The translations under genes were made by a program, and so were the position numbers. Shown piece after piece: positions 53,041 through 63,531 of a stretch of DNA of 64,000 bases (position 1 is its first letter; each line of letters starts with the position of its first letter). Source of the stretch: Chitinophaga sp. S165 (GTDB lineage Bacteria > Bacteroidota > Bacteroidia > Chitinophagales > Chitinophagaceae); assembly GCF_003182155.1 (NCBI RefSeq), contig NZ_QGTG01000010.1, positions 62,001-126,000 on the forward strand, in the 5' to 3' direction. The notes beneath the pieces are model-generated. The model had not been told where the DNA came from, did not search any database, and saw only the letters and a program-made list of their open reading frames with translations.

Positions 53041-55662
53041 ATGCGTTATTATTTAACCTTTGTACTGCTAACCATCTGGTTTAGCGCCCATGCGCAACAG
53101 ACCAATCCTAAAGTCAGTATCAGCATTCCGGCCACGTCGCTGGAAGCCGCACTGAAACAACTGGAACAGGAAACCAGTATTCCGATATCCTTTGAGTTTA
53201 CCCGCGTAAAAGGCTTCCAGGTGAAAGCACATGTCTATAAGGATGTTCAACTGGAAACGATCCTTAAAGAATTACTGGAAGGGACACAGCTTGACTTCAA
53301 ACAGAAAGGCGGCAATATTCTCATTACACCGAAACCACGCCCCGCAAAAACACTCAGTGGATTTGTGGAAGATGCGGTAAGTGGTGAAAAGCTGATCGGT
53401 GTTTCTTTAGTAGCACAGCAACAACAGGCCGGTACTACCACCAATAACTACGGCTTCTACAGCCTCACAGTACCTGGCGACTCATTGCATATACAAGTTT
53501 CTTACATCGGCTACCAGCGACTGGATACTGTCGTTCCGATGAACGGCAATACGCATATCAATTTCAGGCTTCAAACCAGTAGAACGCAGCTGGGGGAAAT
53601 AACAGTCAGCGCCACACGCGTAACACGGATCCAGGAATCATCCCAGATGAGCAGCATCAATCTGCCCGCCTCACAGGTACGTTCCATGCCCCGCCTGTTG
53701 GGAGAAGCTGACCTGTTAAAAACACTGCAGCTGCTGCCAGGTGTGAAACAGGGCACTGAAGCTACCAGCGCGCTGCTTGTACGTGGTGGTACGCCCGATC
53801 AGAACCTGATACTGCTGGATGGCGCGCCATTGTATAATCCCTCTCACCTGTTGGGTGTTTTCTCCACATTCAATACCAGCGTACTGAAAGATGTGACTCT
53901 CTATAAAGGCGCGTTTCCGGCACGTTATGGCGGCAGACTTTCTTCCGTAATAGATATCTCTACAAAGGACGGTGACATGCATCAGCTGCACGGCGATTTC
54001 TCCATTGGCCTGTTGTCAACACAACTGACTGTAGAAGGGCCATTGAAAAAAGGAAAAACATCTTTCGTGGTATCCGGCCGACGCTCATATCCTGATCTGA
54101 TAGCAGGCCCGATCATAAAAGGTATGGAAGATGGTCCCGAGAAATTCCGTGCTTTCTTTTACGATCTAAATACAAAAATACATCACCAGTTTTCAGATAA
54201 GGATAAGCTTTATCTCAGCCTTTATGTGGGAAAAGATAAGCTCAGGATACGTGATAAATATTCCTATGCCATGAATCCTGCTGTGGATAGCTCCAGTACT
54301 TCAGACCTGGATGTGCACTGGGGAAATATCACCGGTACCCTGCGCTGGAACCATATCTTCTCACCGAAGCTGTTTGCTAATACAATGTTGATCGGTAGCA
54401 GTTATCAATTCAATACTGCTATTTACTCAGAAGATAAGTATGATGAAGAGATCTACAGCAATTCACTCAAGTTAAATTCCGGAATAAGGGACTATGGCAT
54501 CAAAACAGATGTTGATTACCGTCCCTCTCCTGCCCATTCCATCAAGATGGGTGCTGCATACATGTATCGTGTATTTACGCCGGGCACCTTTCGTATGCGC
54601 CAAACCAATGAGACAGGTGTATCAGTGGATACAGTCAACAATAACAGCAACATTAAAGGCATGGAGACAGACTTATATGCAGAAGACGACTGGGAGATCT
54701 CCCGTCGCCTGAAACTCAATGCAGGTCTTCACTGGAGCGCCTTCAGCGTACAGCAGCGGTTTTATCATTCCTTGCAACCACGTGCCAGCATGCGTTTTCT
54801 TTTGCCCGGCGACTGGGGACTGAAAGCTTCTTATACCCACATGACCCAATACATTCACCTGCTGGCTAACAACTCCATTTCACTGCCTACAGATCTATGG
54901 GTGCCTGCTACAAAAAAAATAGCACCGCAACAGTCAGATCAATACGCACTCGGCATTTCCCGTAACCTGTTTAAAAACAAATTTGAATTCTCTACGGAAG
55001 TATACTACAAGAAAATGTACAACGTAATAGAATACAAGGAAGGCGCAGACTATCTTACCAGTAGCAAAGGCGATAGCTGGCAGGAACAGGTAACTGCAGG
55101 TATGGGCGATTCTTATGGTTTGGAACTGCTGCTGCAAAAGAAAACAGGCCGGCTTACTGGTTGGTTCGGATACACATGGGCGAAGGCGAACCGCCGGTTG
55201 CCTGATGTGAATTATGGCCGTACATTCCCTTATAAATACGACCGCCGCCATGATCTTCATATCGTAACTGTGTACAAACTCCGGAAGAATATTGAGGTTT
55301 CGGGCAGCTGGACATATCAATCCGCCTCTCCTTTCACGCTCCCCGTTGCCCGCTATGAGTGGACGACCGGACCAACCACACCGACCACTTCTCCCTTTCC
55401 TCCAACCATAGACTATATCAGCAGCAGGAATAATGTAAGGATCCAGGCCTTTCATCGTCTCGATCTTGGTATCAATTTCATCAAACAAAAAAAGAACGGC
55501 AACATACGTACCTGGAATATCAGTGCGCTGAATGCATATAATAAAATGAACCCGTTCTTTTACTTCGTGGATAAATATTCAGCAACCACTGCCTCAGTCC
55601 AGCTCTATGGTACAATACTCTTACCACTTACACCCAGTTTCTCCTATAGCTTAAAATTCTAA
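53041..55662 (+). CDS. TonB-dependent receptor with STN and CarboxypepD_reg domains (first system)
   Basis: 873 residues: signal peptide (about 1-19), STN signalling domain (about 24-98, VSISIPATSLEAALKQLEQ), CarboxypepD_reg-like domain (about 100-180), plug (about 200-330, RLLGEADLLKTLQLLPGV, RGGTPDQNLILLDGAPLYN) and a 22-strand barrel ending SFSYSLKF. It resembles FecA-type receptors that exchange signals with the FecR above. The ligand is unknown. Only 2 nt separate it from the DUF4249 gene. Confidence 0.92.
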   Translation: MRYYLTFVLLTIWFSAHAQQTNPKVSISIPATSLEAALKQLEQETSIPISFEFTRVKGFQVKAHVYKDVQLETILKELLEGTQLDFKQKGGNILITPKPRPAKTLSGFVEDAVSGEKLIGVSLVAQQQQAGTTTNNYGFYSLTVPGDSLHIQVSYIGYQRLDTVVPMNGNTHINFRLQTSRTQLGEITVSATRVTRIQESSQMSSINLPASQVRSMPRLLGEADLLKTLQLLPGVKQGTEATSALLVRGGTPDQNLILLDGAPLYNPSHLLGVFSTFNTSVLKDVTLYKGAFPARYGGRLSSVIDISTKDGDMHQLHGDFSIGLLSTQLTVEGPLKKGKTSFVVSGRRSYPDLIAGPIIKGMEDGPEKFRAFFYDLNTKIHHQFSDKDKLYLSLYVGKDKLRIRDKYSYAMNPAVDSSSTSDLDVHWGNITGTLRWNHIFSPKLFANTMLIGSSYQFNTAIYSEDKYDEEIYSNSLKLNSGIRDYGIKTDVDYRPSPAHSIKMGAAYMYRVFTPGTFRMRQTNETGVSVDTVNNNSNIKGMETDLYAEDDWEISRRLKLNAGLHWSAFSVQQRFYHSLQPRASMRFLLPGDWGLKASYTHMTQYIHLLANNSISLPTDLWVPATKKIAPQQSDQYALGISRNLFKNKFEFSTEVYYKKMYNVIEYKEGADYLTSSKGDSWQEQVTAGMGDSYGLELLLQKKTGRLTGWFGYTWAKANRRLPDVNYGRTFPYKYDRRHDLHIVTVYKLRKNIEVSGSWTYQSASPFTLPVARYEWTTGPTTPTTSPFPPTIDYISSRNNVRIQAFHRLDLGINFIKQKKNGNIRTWNISALNAYNKMNPFFYFVDKYSATTASVQLYGTILLPLTPSFSYSLKF

Positions 55663-55664
55663 CC

Positions 55665-56540
55665 ATGCAGATCAGATCTCTTTTATTTTTCTTACTTATA
55701 CTCACGATCAGCAGTTGCGAAAAATACATCGACATCGCTATTCCTGAAGAGTCTAACAAACCGGTATTGAACCTGCTCATGAATAAAGATAGCGTCATGA
55801 TTGCCCGGGTAACCTTCTCCGGCCGTCTTCATAACTTTGAGCCGATGCAGGAAGCTAAAAATGCCACCGTGGACCTGTACGAGAACGGAACGTTCAAAGA
55901 AACACTTACACCCTTCGTGAATCAGGGCTTTACATATTATCGTGCTAACACCCTGCCCAGAGCAGGCGCATCATATCGTGTAACAGCTGCCATCCCCGGG
56001 TTTGCAGAAGTGTCAGGCACGGATAAGATTCCCGACACAGTGAAAATAGGTGAAACAAAACTGGTAGTAGCCCAGGTCAATGGCTGGCAAACACAGGCTA
56101 CTGTCACCGTTCAATTGCACGATGATCCGGATGTACAAAACTACTACCGCATACGGTTGTACCAGATCTACGAATGGAAAGATAGTTATGGTAACATTGA
56201 ACTACATAAACAGCTGCAATATTTCGAAACAGATGAAGCAGAACTGCCGTTGTTCAACGATGAAATGCGCAGCGATCTCTATATAACAGATGCGCTATTC
56301 AACGGTCGTAGTCCGCGGTTCGTACTCAGGTCAAACGTCTACGGTGATAAATTGAAGATGGCCGTGGAAGTAACATCTCTTACTTATCATAGCTACAATT
56401 ACCTGAATAGCGCATACATGGCCTGGGAAAAAAATGAAGATCCATTATCCGAAAAAGTGATCGTGTATAATAATATTGTAAACGGTCTGGGAATCGTAGG
56501 AGGCGTAGCCCAGCGCTATTATGAGCTCGCAGAACAGTGA
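55665..56540 (+). CDS. DUF4249 family lipoprotein (TonB-receptor partner)
   Basis: 291 residues with a lipoprotein signal peptide (lipobox TISSC, Cys18) and a DUF4249 beta-rich body (NKPVLNLLMNKDSVMIARV, NATVDLYENGTFKETL, YYRIRLYQIYEWKD). DUF4249 proteins are usual partners of TonB receptors of this class and probably bind the substrate or seal the receptor at the outer surface. The start follows the receptor stop by 2 nt, implying translational coupling. Confidence 0.9.
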   Translation: MQIRSLLFFLLILTISSCEKYIDIAIPEESNKPVLNLLMNKDSVMIARVTFSGRLHNFEPMQEAKNATVDLYENGTFKETLTPFVNQGFTYYRANTLPRAGASYRVTAAIPGFAEVSGTDKIPDTVKIGETKLVVAQVNGWQTQATVTVQLHDDPDVQNYYRIRLYQIYEWKDSYGNIELHKQLQYFETDEAELPLFNDEMRSDLYITDALFNGRSPRFVLRSNVYGDKLKMAVEVTSLTYHSYNYLNSAYMAWEKNEDPLSEKVIVYNNIVNGLGIVGGVAQRYYELAEQ

Positions 56541-56660
56541 TGTGTATGTTACCACTGTTTAACACTAATTTAATATAATGATAATGGTCCCGGCCTTGAA
56601 GCTAAACGGTATAGTTGGTAAACTTGTCCTCAAATTAATTGGGACAAATCAGAAACCATC

Positions 56661-57230
56661 ATGCCGGATCACGGTGAAACAACGGACATAGAACTCGTTT
56701 TCCTGGTACAGGAAAGGGACCATTCAGCTTTTACCGAGATTTATAACAGATACTGGAAAGTACTGTTCATCCATGCACTGAAGATCCTCAAAGATGAAAA
56801 TGAAGCCGCTGATGTGATACAGGACCTGTTTACTGTCATCTGGACACAATCAGAGCAATGGCACATCGAAAGTAACCTGAAGGCGTATCTGTATACCGGC
56901 GTTCGCAACCGGTGCTTAAAAGCGATCGCCAAAGGCAATCGCAGAGAAGCTTTCGTCGATGAGCTGACATCCCTTTTTAAAGAAGGTACAAACGCTACTG
57001 TGAATGAGTTGGATTCCAGGGAGCTTGAATACCGCCTGCAACAGGAGATCGAAAAACTGCCTCCCCGTATGCAGGAAGTATATATTAAAAGCCGCGAACA
57101 AGGGCTCTCTCATAAACAGATTGCTGATGAAATGGGCATCGCTGAAAACAGTGTTAAAACCACCATGCACCGTACTTTAACCTCTCTGCGAACTAAACTA
57201 TCTCCCTTCCTCTCGCTTTTCTTCTTCTAA
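56661..57230 (+). CDS. ECF-type RNA polymerase sigma factor (second system)
   Basis: 189 residues with region 2 (about 20-95: FTEIYNRYWKVLFIHALKIL, AADVIQDLFTVIWTQS) and region 4 (about 130-180: LPPRMQEVYIKSREQGLSHK, IADEMGIAENSVKTTMHRTL). It heads the second unit, controlling the SusC/SusD locus. A short inverted repeat (TTGTCC 56624-56629, GGACAA 56642-56647) lies upstream of the start. Confidence 0.93.
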   Translation: MPDHGETTDIELVFLVQERDHSAFTEIYNRYWKVLFIHALKILKDENEAADVIQDLFTVIWTQSEQWHIESNLKAYLYTGVRNRCLKAIAKGNRREAFVDELTSLFKEGTNATVNELDSRELEYRLQQEIEKLPPRMQEVYIKSREQGLSHKQIADEMGIAENSVKTTMHRTLTSLRTKLSPFLSLFFF

Positions 57231-57306
57231 AATATTTTTTTCAGGCGATGTATACCTAAGTACATGTTAGGGGTCTTATTATAAACGGGACATTACTGTT
57301 TATAAT

Positions 57307-58431
57307 ATGGATAAAAAATATGTTGAGGAACTATTAGATAAATATATCAAAGGGACCTGTACACCGGAAGAAAAGATCTTGCTTGAAAACCTGTATGATG
57401 AATTGATTCAGCAGCAGTCAGATGATCTGCAGCAAATAGATTATGACACCACTAAAGCAGCCATCTTTAAAAAACTTCCCCGTCCGAAATACCGGTTAGC
57501 CGGCAAAATATTACGCTATGCAGTAGCTGCCAGTATCCTGATATGCGCTTCAATAGTTACCGTATTATTTACCAATAAAAAATCTGTTAAACAGCTGGCA
57601 CAAACTGAACAACAGGATATTGCGCCGGGTGGTAATGTAGCTGTCCTTACACTGTCGAACGGAAAGAAGATCACCCTTGATGATACAGCGGAAGGAACAC
57701 TGGCTACACAATCGGGTATCAACGTAGTCAAGACAGACGAAGGAGCGCTTGTTTACGACCGTGCAGCGAACAATGCAGACAATCAGCCTGCCGGCTTCAA
57801 TACAGCAGAAACGCCTAAAGGAGGACAATATAAATTACAGCTGACGGATGGCACGATGGTATGGCTCAATGCTGCATCATCATTAAGATTCCCTGTCAGG
57901 TTCACAGGCAATGAACGGGAGGTAGAGCTAAGCGGAGAAGCCTACTTTGAAGTGGCCCATAATGCCGGTAAACCTTTTATCGTAAAAACAGTGCAGGAAA
58001 AAGTACTGGTCCTGGGCACTCAGTTCAATCTAAACGCTTATAGTAACGAGCCTGCTGTCGTTACTACTTTATTACAAGGTAGTGTAAAAGTACAATCAAC
58101 CCATTCGGAAAAAGCTTCTGTACTAAAACCAGGCCAACAATTGCTACTCACCGGTAATCAATTCACAATACAGGAAGCCAACGTGGAAGAGGCTGTTGCC
58201 TGGAAGAACGGGTATTTCCGCTTCAACGATCAGAAGATAGAAGATATCATGAGAAAGCTGGAACGCTGGTACAACATAGAAGAGGTGAAATATGAAGGGA
58301 AATTATCCGAAGAATTATTTAATGGTAAAATATCCCGGTCCAAGAATATCAGTCAGGTACTGCAAATGCTTCAAAAAACAGAAAGTATACACTTTAAAAT
58401 TGAAGGAAGGAGGGTCACCGTTATGCCATAA
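57307..58431 (+). CDS. FecR-family anti-sigma regulator (second system)
   Basis: 374 residues: N-terminal sigma-binding region (about 1-65), transmembrane helix (about 70-88, AVAASILICASIVTVLF), FecR domain (about 170-270, GGQYKLQLTDGTMVWLNAA, ELSGEAYFEVAHNAGKPFIV) and a C-terminal DUF4974 domain (about 300-374, FRFNDQKIEDIMRKLERWY). It is expected to hold the preceding sigma factor until the SusC receptor signals. Confidence 0.93.
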   Translation: MDKKYVEELLDKYIKGTCTPEEKILLENLYDELIQQQSDDLQQIDYDTTKAAIFKKLPRPKYRLAGKILRYAVAASILICASIVTVLFTNKKSVKQLAQTEQQDIAPGGNVAVLTLSNGKKITLDDTAEGTLATQSGINVVKTDEGALVYDRAANNADNQPAGFNTAETPKGGQYKLQLTDGTMVWLNAASSLRFPVRFTGNEREVELSGEAYFEVAHNAGKPFIVKTVQEKVLVLGTQFNLNAYSNEPAVVTTLLQGSVKVQSTHSEKASVLKPGQQLLLTGNQFTIQEANVEEAVAWKNGYFRFNDQKIEDIMRKLERWYNIEEVKYEGKLSEELFNGKISRSKNISQVLQMLQKTESIHFKIEGRRVTVMP

Positions 58432-58594
58432 TAGATACTAATAACCTATTCCATATTCCAATAAAAAAGGCCATCACGGGTGCCGCCGGATGACCAATTA
58501 CCTGGAATGTTTAACAATTAAATATCATTAATCAATGTGACGGATCTCCATCAAGATGCCGGAGGGTCCTTCGCATGTCCAATCCAGACTACAA

Positions 58595-61500
58595 ATGTAC
58601 ACAAATTACCTTAACAAATCTGTACGGCGAATACGCTGTATACGTCAAAGCTTGTTGATTATGAAGCTCACAACCTTGCTAATCATCTTAACGACGCTTC
58701 AGGTTAGCGCAACAACATTTGCGCAAAAAGTAACCTTATCAGAAAAGAACACTTCTTTAGAAAAAGTATTTGACAAGATCAGCACACAAACGGGTTACGA
58801 CTTCCTCTTCACCAGGAAGACCATGCAAAATACAAGGCCCGTAAATATCCAGGTAAATAACGAAGACCTAGCTGTAGTACTTCAAAAGATCTTCGATGAT
58901 CAGCCATTGAAATACAATTTGGAAGATCAGTCGATTGTAGTAACAAGAAAGGCACCTTTTACTGCTCCCGCAGAAATAAACGCTTCACTCTTTTCAGATG
59001 TATCAGGAAAGGTTACGGATGAAAAAGGGAATGCATTAATAGGAGCAACTATCCGGTTAAAAGGCACATCAAACGGAACAGCTGCTAATACAGACGGAGG
59101 GTTTATCATCAAAAATGTATCCGAAGGTGATGTACTCGTCATTTCCTATGCAGGATTTGTTACCCGTGAAATAAAAATAACCGGTGAGTCTTCTCTCTCG
59201 ATAGTACTGAAAGTAGATCAGCAAAAACTGGGAGAATTTGTTGTAGTAGGTTATGGTACTGTACAACGAAAAGACCTGACGGGTGCAGTATCCAGCATCT
59301 CGCCAAAAGACATCGACAATATGCCGGTTACCAGGGTAGATCAGATGTTGCAGGGCCGGGCAGCAGGTGTGGATGTTAAATCTACCAATGGTGCACCAGG
59401 TGCAGGAACAACGATCCGTGTGCGTGGCTCACGGTCCATCACTGCTACCAACGAGCCGTTGTATGTCATAGACGGACTTATTGACGCTGCGAACCTCAAC
59501 ACGATAAACCCGGAAGATATTGCTTCTATAGATATCCTGAAAGATGCTTCCGCCACCGCTATTTATGGTTCAAGAGCTGCGAATGGCGTAGTATTGATCA
59601 CTACTAAAAAAGGCGTGCCTAATCAAGACAAAACAAACCTTAGTGTGATCACCGGCGTACAAAAGCTCCCGAAAACACTTGATCTTATGAACGCCAGGCA
59701 GTTTGCTGAGTTCATTAATGAATCAAGGAAAGACCAGAATCGTGCGCCCGTTTATACAAATATTGATTCTGCCATTGCTATTGTAGGTGAGCAGGGTACA
59801 AACTGGACAGACGCCACAACACGCGCCGCAGTTTATCAAAGCTACAACCTGTCTACTTCCGGAGGAAGTGATAAAATGACCTATTTTATCTCAGGTAATG
59901 TTATCAACCAGCAAGGGATCGTGATTGGTACCGGTTTTAAAAAATACCAGGGAAGAGTGAACCTGAACAAAAAATTCTCTGACCGCGTTAATATGGGCCT
60001 GACCCTGAACGGTAGTCATTATCGTATCGATGATGGCAACGTCAACTATGGCGCCAACTCAGGTTGGGTGGGTTCAATGATCACACTTCCTCCTACTATG
60101 CCTGTATATAAAGCAGATGGGACCTTTGTGTCATACAACCCGATCTGGTATTCCGGTGGTGATATCGATACGCCTCCTGCAGTAGCAGCGCTGACTGAAA
60201 ACTACAACACAGTAAATGATCTGCAGGCTAATCTTTTTCTGCAGGCAGAGGTTGTGAAAGGACTGAAATTAAAGTCGGCTGTAGGTACCAGTTTGTCAAA
60301 CAATAAAAGTGTCTACTTCGTTCCTTCCTACATGCCTAACAAGGTAGCCACGGGAAATACAACAGCGAATGCATCTTCTCAAATGGGTACATCCACCTAT
60401 GTGCTGAATGAAAACACAGCTACGTACGACCGCAATTTCGGCGATCACCATATCAATGTGCTGGGTGGTTTTACATATGAGCATCGTGAGAACAACTGGA
60501 TGAACATCTCAGTAACAGGTCTTACAGACGACATCATGAAGTATAACAACTTTGGTGCTTCTATCCAGGCAAATCGTGGTGTAAATTCTGACGCAGGAGA
60601 AAATACAAGACTGTCTTACCTCGGCCGCATCAACTATGACTTCAAAGAGCGTTATTACCTGACCCTGACGGGCCGTTCTGACGGAGCTTCTAACTTCGCT
60701 GCAAATCATAAATGGGGCTTCTTCCCTTCTCTCGGTCTGAAATGGAGAGCTTCTTCCGAACCCTTCTTCCAGAAGCTGGCTATTCATAATGTAGTGAATG
60801 ATCTCGCGTTCCGCTTTAGTGTCGGAAGATCAGGCAATCAGGGTATAGGTAACTATCAGTCATTAGCTACACTGGCGCCCAATGCCGGCAGTTATGTATT
60901 CGGCAGCTCCCCTGCTCCTGTATTAGGCTTTACACAGTCTTTATTGTCAAATCCTGATCTGACCTGGGAAACTTCTTCACAGATCGATATAGGCGCTGAT
61001 GTGGTTTTGTTTGATGGCAGACTTAACCTGGATGCGAACTATTACAAGACGAAAACAAGGGACCTGCTGCTAAGTGTACAGATCCCGCAGCAGACAGGCT
61101 TTAGCCAGCGTCTGGTCAATCTTGGTAAGACAGAATCTAAAGGATTTGAATTCCTGATCTCCGGCGATATCATCAAGACCAAAAACTTCAACTGGAGATC
61201 CACCCTGACTATATCTACCAACGAACAGAAAGTATTGGATGTCGGTCCGCTCGTAATGGTTTCTATTGATAATAACGGGTATGGTGCTAATACAAATTAT
61301 CTGAAAGTAGGTGTACCTATCGGCGCTAACTTCGGAGCAACCTATGGCGGCGTATGGCACAACCAGGAGGAAATTGACGCCGAGCTGGCAAAGGCTAAAG
61401 GTGAGCGTACACTGGTATCTCCATCAGGCTTCTATAAACCTGGTAAACCACGTTATGCCGACCAGAACGGTGATGGCCTGCTGAACATCGATGATTATGT

Positions 61501-62002
61501 TTACCTGGGAACACCTAATCCGAAACTGTTTGGTGGCTTCGGCAACACATTCACCTACAGAGATCTGTCACTCGATATCTTCTTTCAGTACAACCAGGGC
61601 AATACGATGTATAACTATATCGAGTTCTTCATGGGAAGCGGTGCAGAGTATACCAATCAGTTTGCTTATATGGCAAACCGCTGGACGCCGTCAAACCCGA
61701 CCTCCGATATCCCTGCGGTTAACTCAAGGGACAACGTACCAAGTTCAAGGTTCCTGCACGATGCATCACTCATCCGCCTGAAATCGCTGCAGCTGAGTTA
61801 TAACCTTCAACGATTCCTTCCTAAGGCCATCAAATCGGCCAGTATCTATTTTACGGGTACCAATTTATTCCTGACCACTAAATACAATGGCTTCGATCCT
61901 GAAGTGAATAAAGAAGGAACTAGCTCCACTGTCCGTGCAAAGGATGATGGGACTTATCCAAACGCAAGGACATATGCCTTCGGTATCAATGTTGGATTTT
62001 AA
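58595..62002 (+). CDS. SusC/RagA-type TonB-linked outer-membrane transporter
   Basis: 1135 residues from the ATG at 58595 (an ATG at 58556 would add 13 residues; the chosen start fits the MYxxYLxK N-termini seen in this family). A long signal region (about 1-44, ending TFAQ), an STN domain (about 45-115), a CarboxypepD_reg domain (about 127-210), the TonB-box/plug start (VVVGYGTVQRKDLTGAVSS), and a large barrel ending TYAFGINVGF. STN presence links it to the upstream FecR. It imports oligosaccharides or other oligomers as a complex with the SusD protein. Confidence 0.93.
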   Translation: MYTNYLNKSVRRIRCIRQSLLIMKLTTLLIILTTLQVSATTFAQKVTLSEKNTSLEKVFDKISTQTGYDFLFTRKTMQNTRPVNIQVNNEDLAVVLQKIFDDQPLKYNLEDQSIVVTRKAPFTAPAEINASLFSDVSGKVTDEKGNALIGATIRLKGTSNGTAANTDGGFIIKNVSEGDVLVISYAGFVTREIKITGESSLSIVLKVDQQKLGEFVVVGYGTVQRKDLTGAVSSISPKDIDNMPVTRVDQMLQGRAAGVDVKSTNGAPGAGTTIRVRGSRSITATNEPLYVIDGLIDAANLNTINPEDIASIDILKDASATAIYGSRAANGVVLITTKKGVPNQDKTNLSVITGVQKLPKTLDLMNARQFAEFINESRKDQNRAPVYTNIDSAIAIVGEQGTNWTDATTRAAVYQSYNLSTSGGSDKMTYFISGNVINQQGIVIGTGFKKYQGRVNLNKKFSDRVNMGLTLNGSHYRIDDGNVNYGANSGWVGSMITLPPTMPVYKADGTFVSYNPIWYSGGDIDTPPAVAALTENYNTVNDLQANLFLQAEVVKGLKLKSAVGTSLSNNKSVYFVPSYMPNKVATGNTTANASSQMGTSTYVLNENTATYDRNFGDHHINVLGGFTYEHRENNWMNISVTGLTDDIMKYNNFGASIQANRGVNSDAGENTRLSYLGRINYDFKERYYLTLTGRSDGASNFAANHKWGFFPSLGLKWRASSEPFFQKLAIHNVVNDLAFRFSVGRSGNQGIGNYQSLATLAPNAGSYVFGSSPAPVLGFTQSLLSNPDLTWETSSQIDIGADVVLFDGRLNLDANYYKTKTRDLLLSVQIPQQTGFSQRLVNLGKTESKGFEFLISGDIIKTKNFNWRSTLTISTNEQKVLDVGPLVMVSIDNNGYGANTNYLKVGVPIGANFGATYGGVWHNQEEIDAELAKAKGERTLVSPSGFYKPGKPRYADQNGDGLLNIDDYVYLGTPNPKLFGGFGNTFTYRDLSLDIFFQYNQGNTMYNYIEFFMGSGAEYTNQFAYMANRWTPSNPTSDIPAVNSRDNVPSSRFLHDASLIRLKSLQLSYNLQRFLPKAIKSASIYFTGTNLFLTTKYNGFDPEVNKEGTSSTVRAKDDGTYPNARTYAFGINVGF

Positions 62003-62013
62003 AATGTAATGTC

Positions 62014-63501
62014 ATGAAATTTAAAAGTATATCAATATCTCTTATAGCCGGAACCATGTTGTTTTTCTCTGCATGTACCGATATGCTGGACGAAAAACCT
62101 CACAGTATCATTGCGCCTGACCAGTTCTTCTCAACGGAGGCACAATGTATCCAGGGAGTGAATGGCGTTTACTCTGCGCTCAATGACATTTTTGGACAGG
62201 AAGATCTATGGAAGTCAATTGAACAGGGAACAGACCTGATCATGTATATGCCGACCAACGATTTCACGCAGGAATATACCTTCACGGCTGCAGCTCCGGG
62301 TAATGTTACAGGGATCTGGACCAAGTGTTACAGGGCTATCAGCAATGCCAATATGGTCATCAATCGCGTATCTGCCGCACCGATCCCTGATGCGCTCAAG
62401 AGCCGCCTGTTAGGCGAAGCGAAATATCTGAGAGCACTCTATTACTATATGCTCGTTAATACCTTCGGTGATGTGCCTTTGTGGACGACAGAAGCATCTG
62501 TAGAAGAAGTAAGCAAGCTGCCGAGAACATCAGTGAGAGAAGTAAGGGCACAGATAAAAACGGACCTCCTGGACGCCTCTGCTAATTTACCTGCAACATG
62601 GACAGGCAGTGATGTAGGCAGGACCACCAAAGGCGCCGCATTAGCTCTGCTTGCGAAAGTGAGCCTGTTTGAAAAGGATTGGCCGAATGCACAGCAATAC
62701 GCACAGCAGGTAGTTGATCTGGGTGTATATAGCCTGATCAGCTTTGCAGATATTTTTGATCCGAACAACAAGTTCAGAAATAACAAGGAATCGGTTTTTG
62801 AGATCCAGTTCCTGAGGAACGCAGCCAGCAATACTAACACGAAGGTGAACTATTATTATACCTGGTTCATGCCGTTGAAAGATGCCAACAATAAGACACA
62901 CGCCGGAGTTGATTTTGGTACTACAGTATTGAGAGGCTACGAAAACTATTACCCTTCCAATGCATTCATCAAGATGTTTGAAACGGGCGATAAGAGAAAG
63001 GATGTTACGCTGGCTACAAGCTTTGGAGATCAGCCATTCACCCGCTTCTTAAAGACAGATCGTCCCTGGTTCGGCGCTAAGTTCTGGGACCTCCAGGCCA
63101 ATGACCGTAACAGTGGCAAGAACCTGTATTTCCAACGTTATTCAGATGTGCTGCTGATCCTCGCAGAAGCTATGAACGAACAGGGTAAACCAGGCGAAGC
63201 GTTACAGCTGATCAATAAAGTACGGCTGGAACATGGCGGGCTGTCTGATGCACTGGAAGGTCTCGGCCAGGATGCTGTACGTCAGCAGATCATGAAAGAG
63301 CGCGCTATCGAGTTTGTAGGTGAATTCCAGCGCAAATGGGACCTCGCCCGCTGGGGAACACTGGTAGATGCGGTAAAATCAGTTGCTGACGATAATCCGA
63401 TAGGCGCAAGAAATGTGAAACCAACGCATGCCATATTCCCGGTCCCTGATGCAGAGATCATTAAAAATCCAAATCTGCTGCCGCAGAATGACGGATACTA
63501 A
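62014..63501 (+). CDS. RagB/SusD-family outer-membrane lipoprotein
   Basis: 495 residues with a lipoprotein signal peptide (FFSAC, Cys21), N-terminal SusD-like region (DMLDEKPHSIIAPDQFFSTE) with TPR helices, and the C-terminal SusD domain (NLYFQRYSDVLLILAEAMNE, KERAIEFVGEFQRKWDLARW). It binds the substrate at the cell surface and forms the lid of the SusC transporter. It starts 11 nt after the SusC stop. Confidence 0.93.
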   Translation: MKFKSISISLIAGTMLFFSACTDMLDEKPHSIIAPDQFFSTEAQCIQGVNGVYSALNDIFGQEDLWKSIEQGTDLIMYMPTNDFTQEYTFTAAAPGNVTGIWTKCYRAISNANMVINRVSAAPIPDALKSRLLGEAKYLRALYYYMLVNTFGDVPLWTTEASVEEVSKLPRTSVREVRAQIKTDLLDASANLPATWTGSDVGRTTKGAALALLAKVSLFEKDWPNAQQYAQQVVDLGVYSLISFADIFDPNNKFRNNKESVFEIQFLRNAASNTNTKVNYYYTWFMPLKDANNKTHAGVDFGTTVLRGYENYYPSNAFIKMFETGDKRKDVTLATSFGDQPFTRFLKTDRPWFGAKFWDLQANDRNSGKNLYFQRYSDVLLILAEAMNEQGKPGEALQLINKVRLEHGGLSDALEGLGQDAVRQQIMKERAIEFVGEFQRKWDLARWGTLVDAVKSVADDNPIGARNVKPTHAIFPVPDAEIIKNPNLLPQNDGY

Positions 63502-63531
63502 TTCCTATTTGAAAACACTAACAATGCTGAA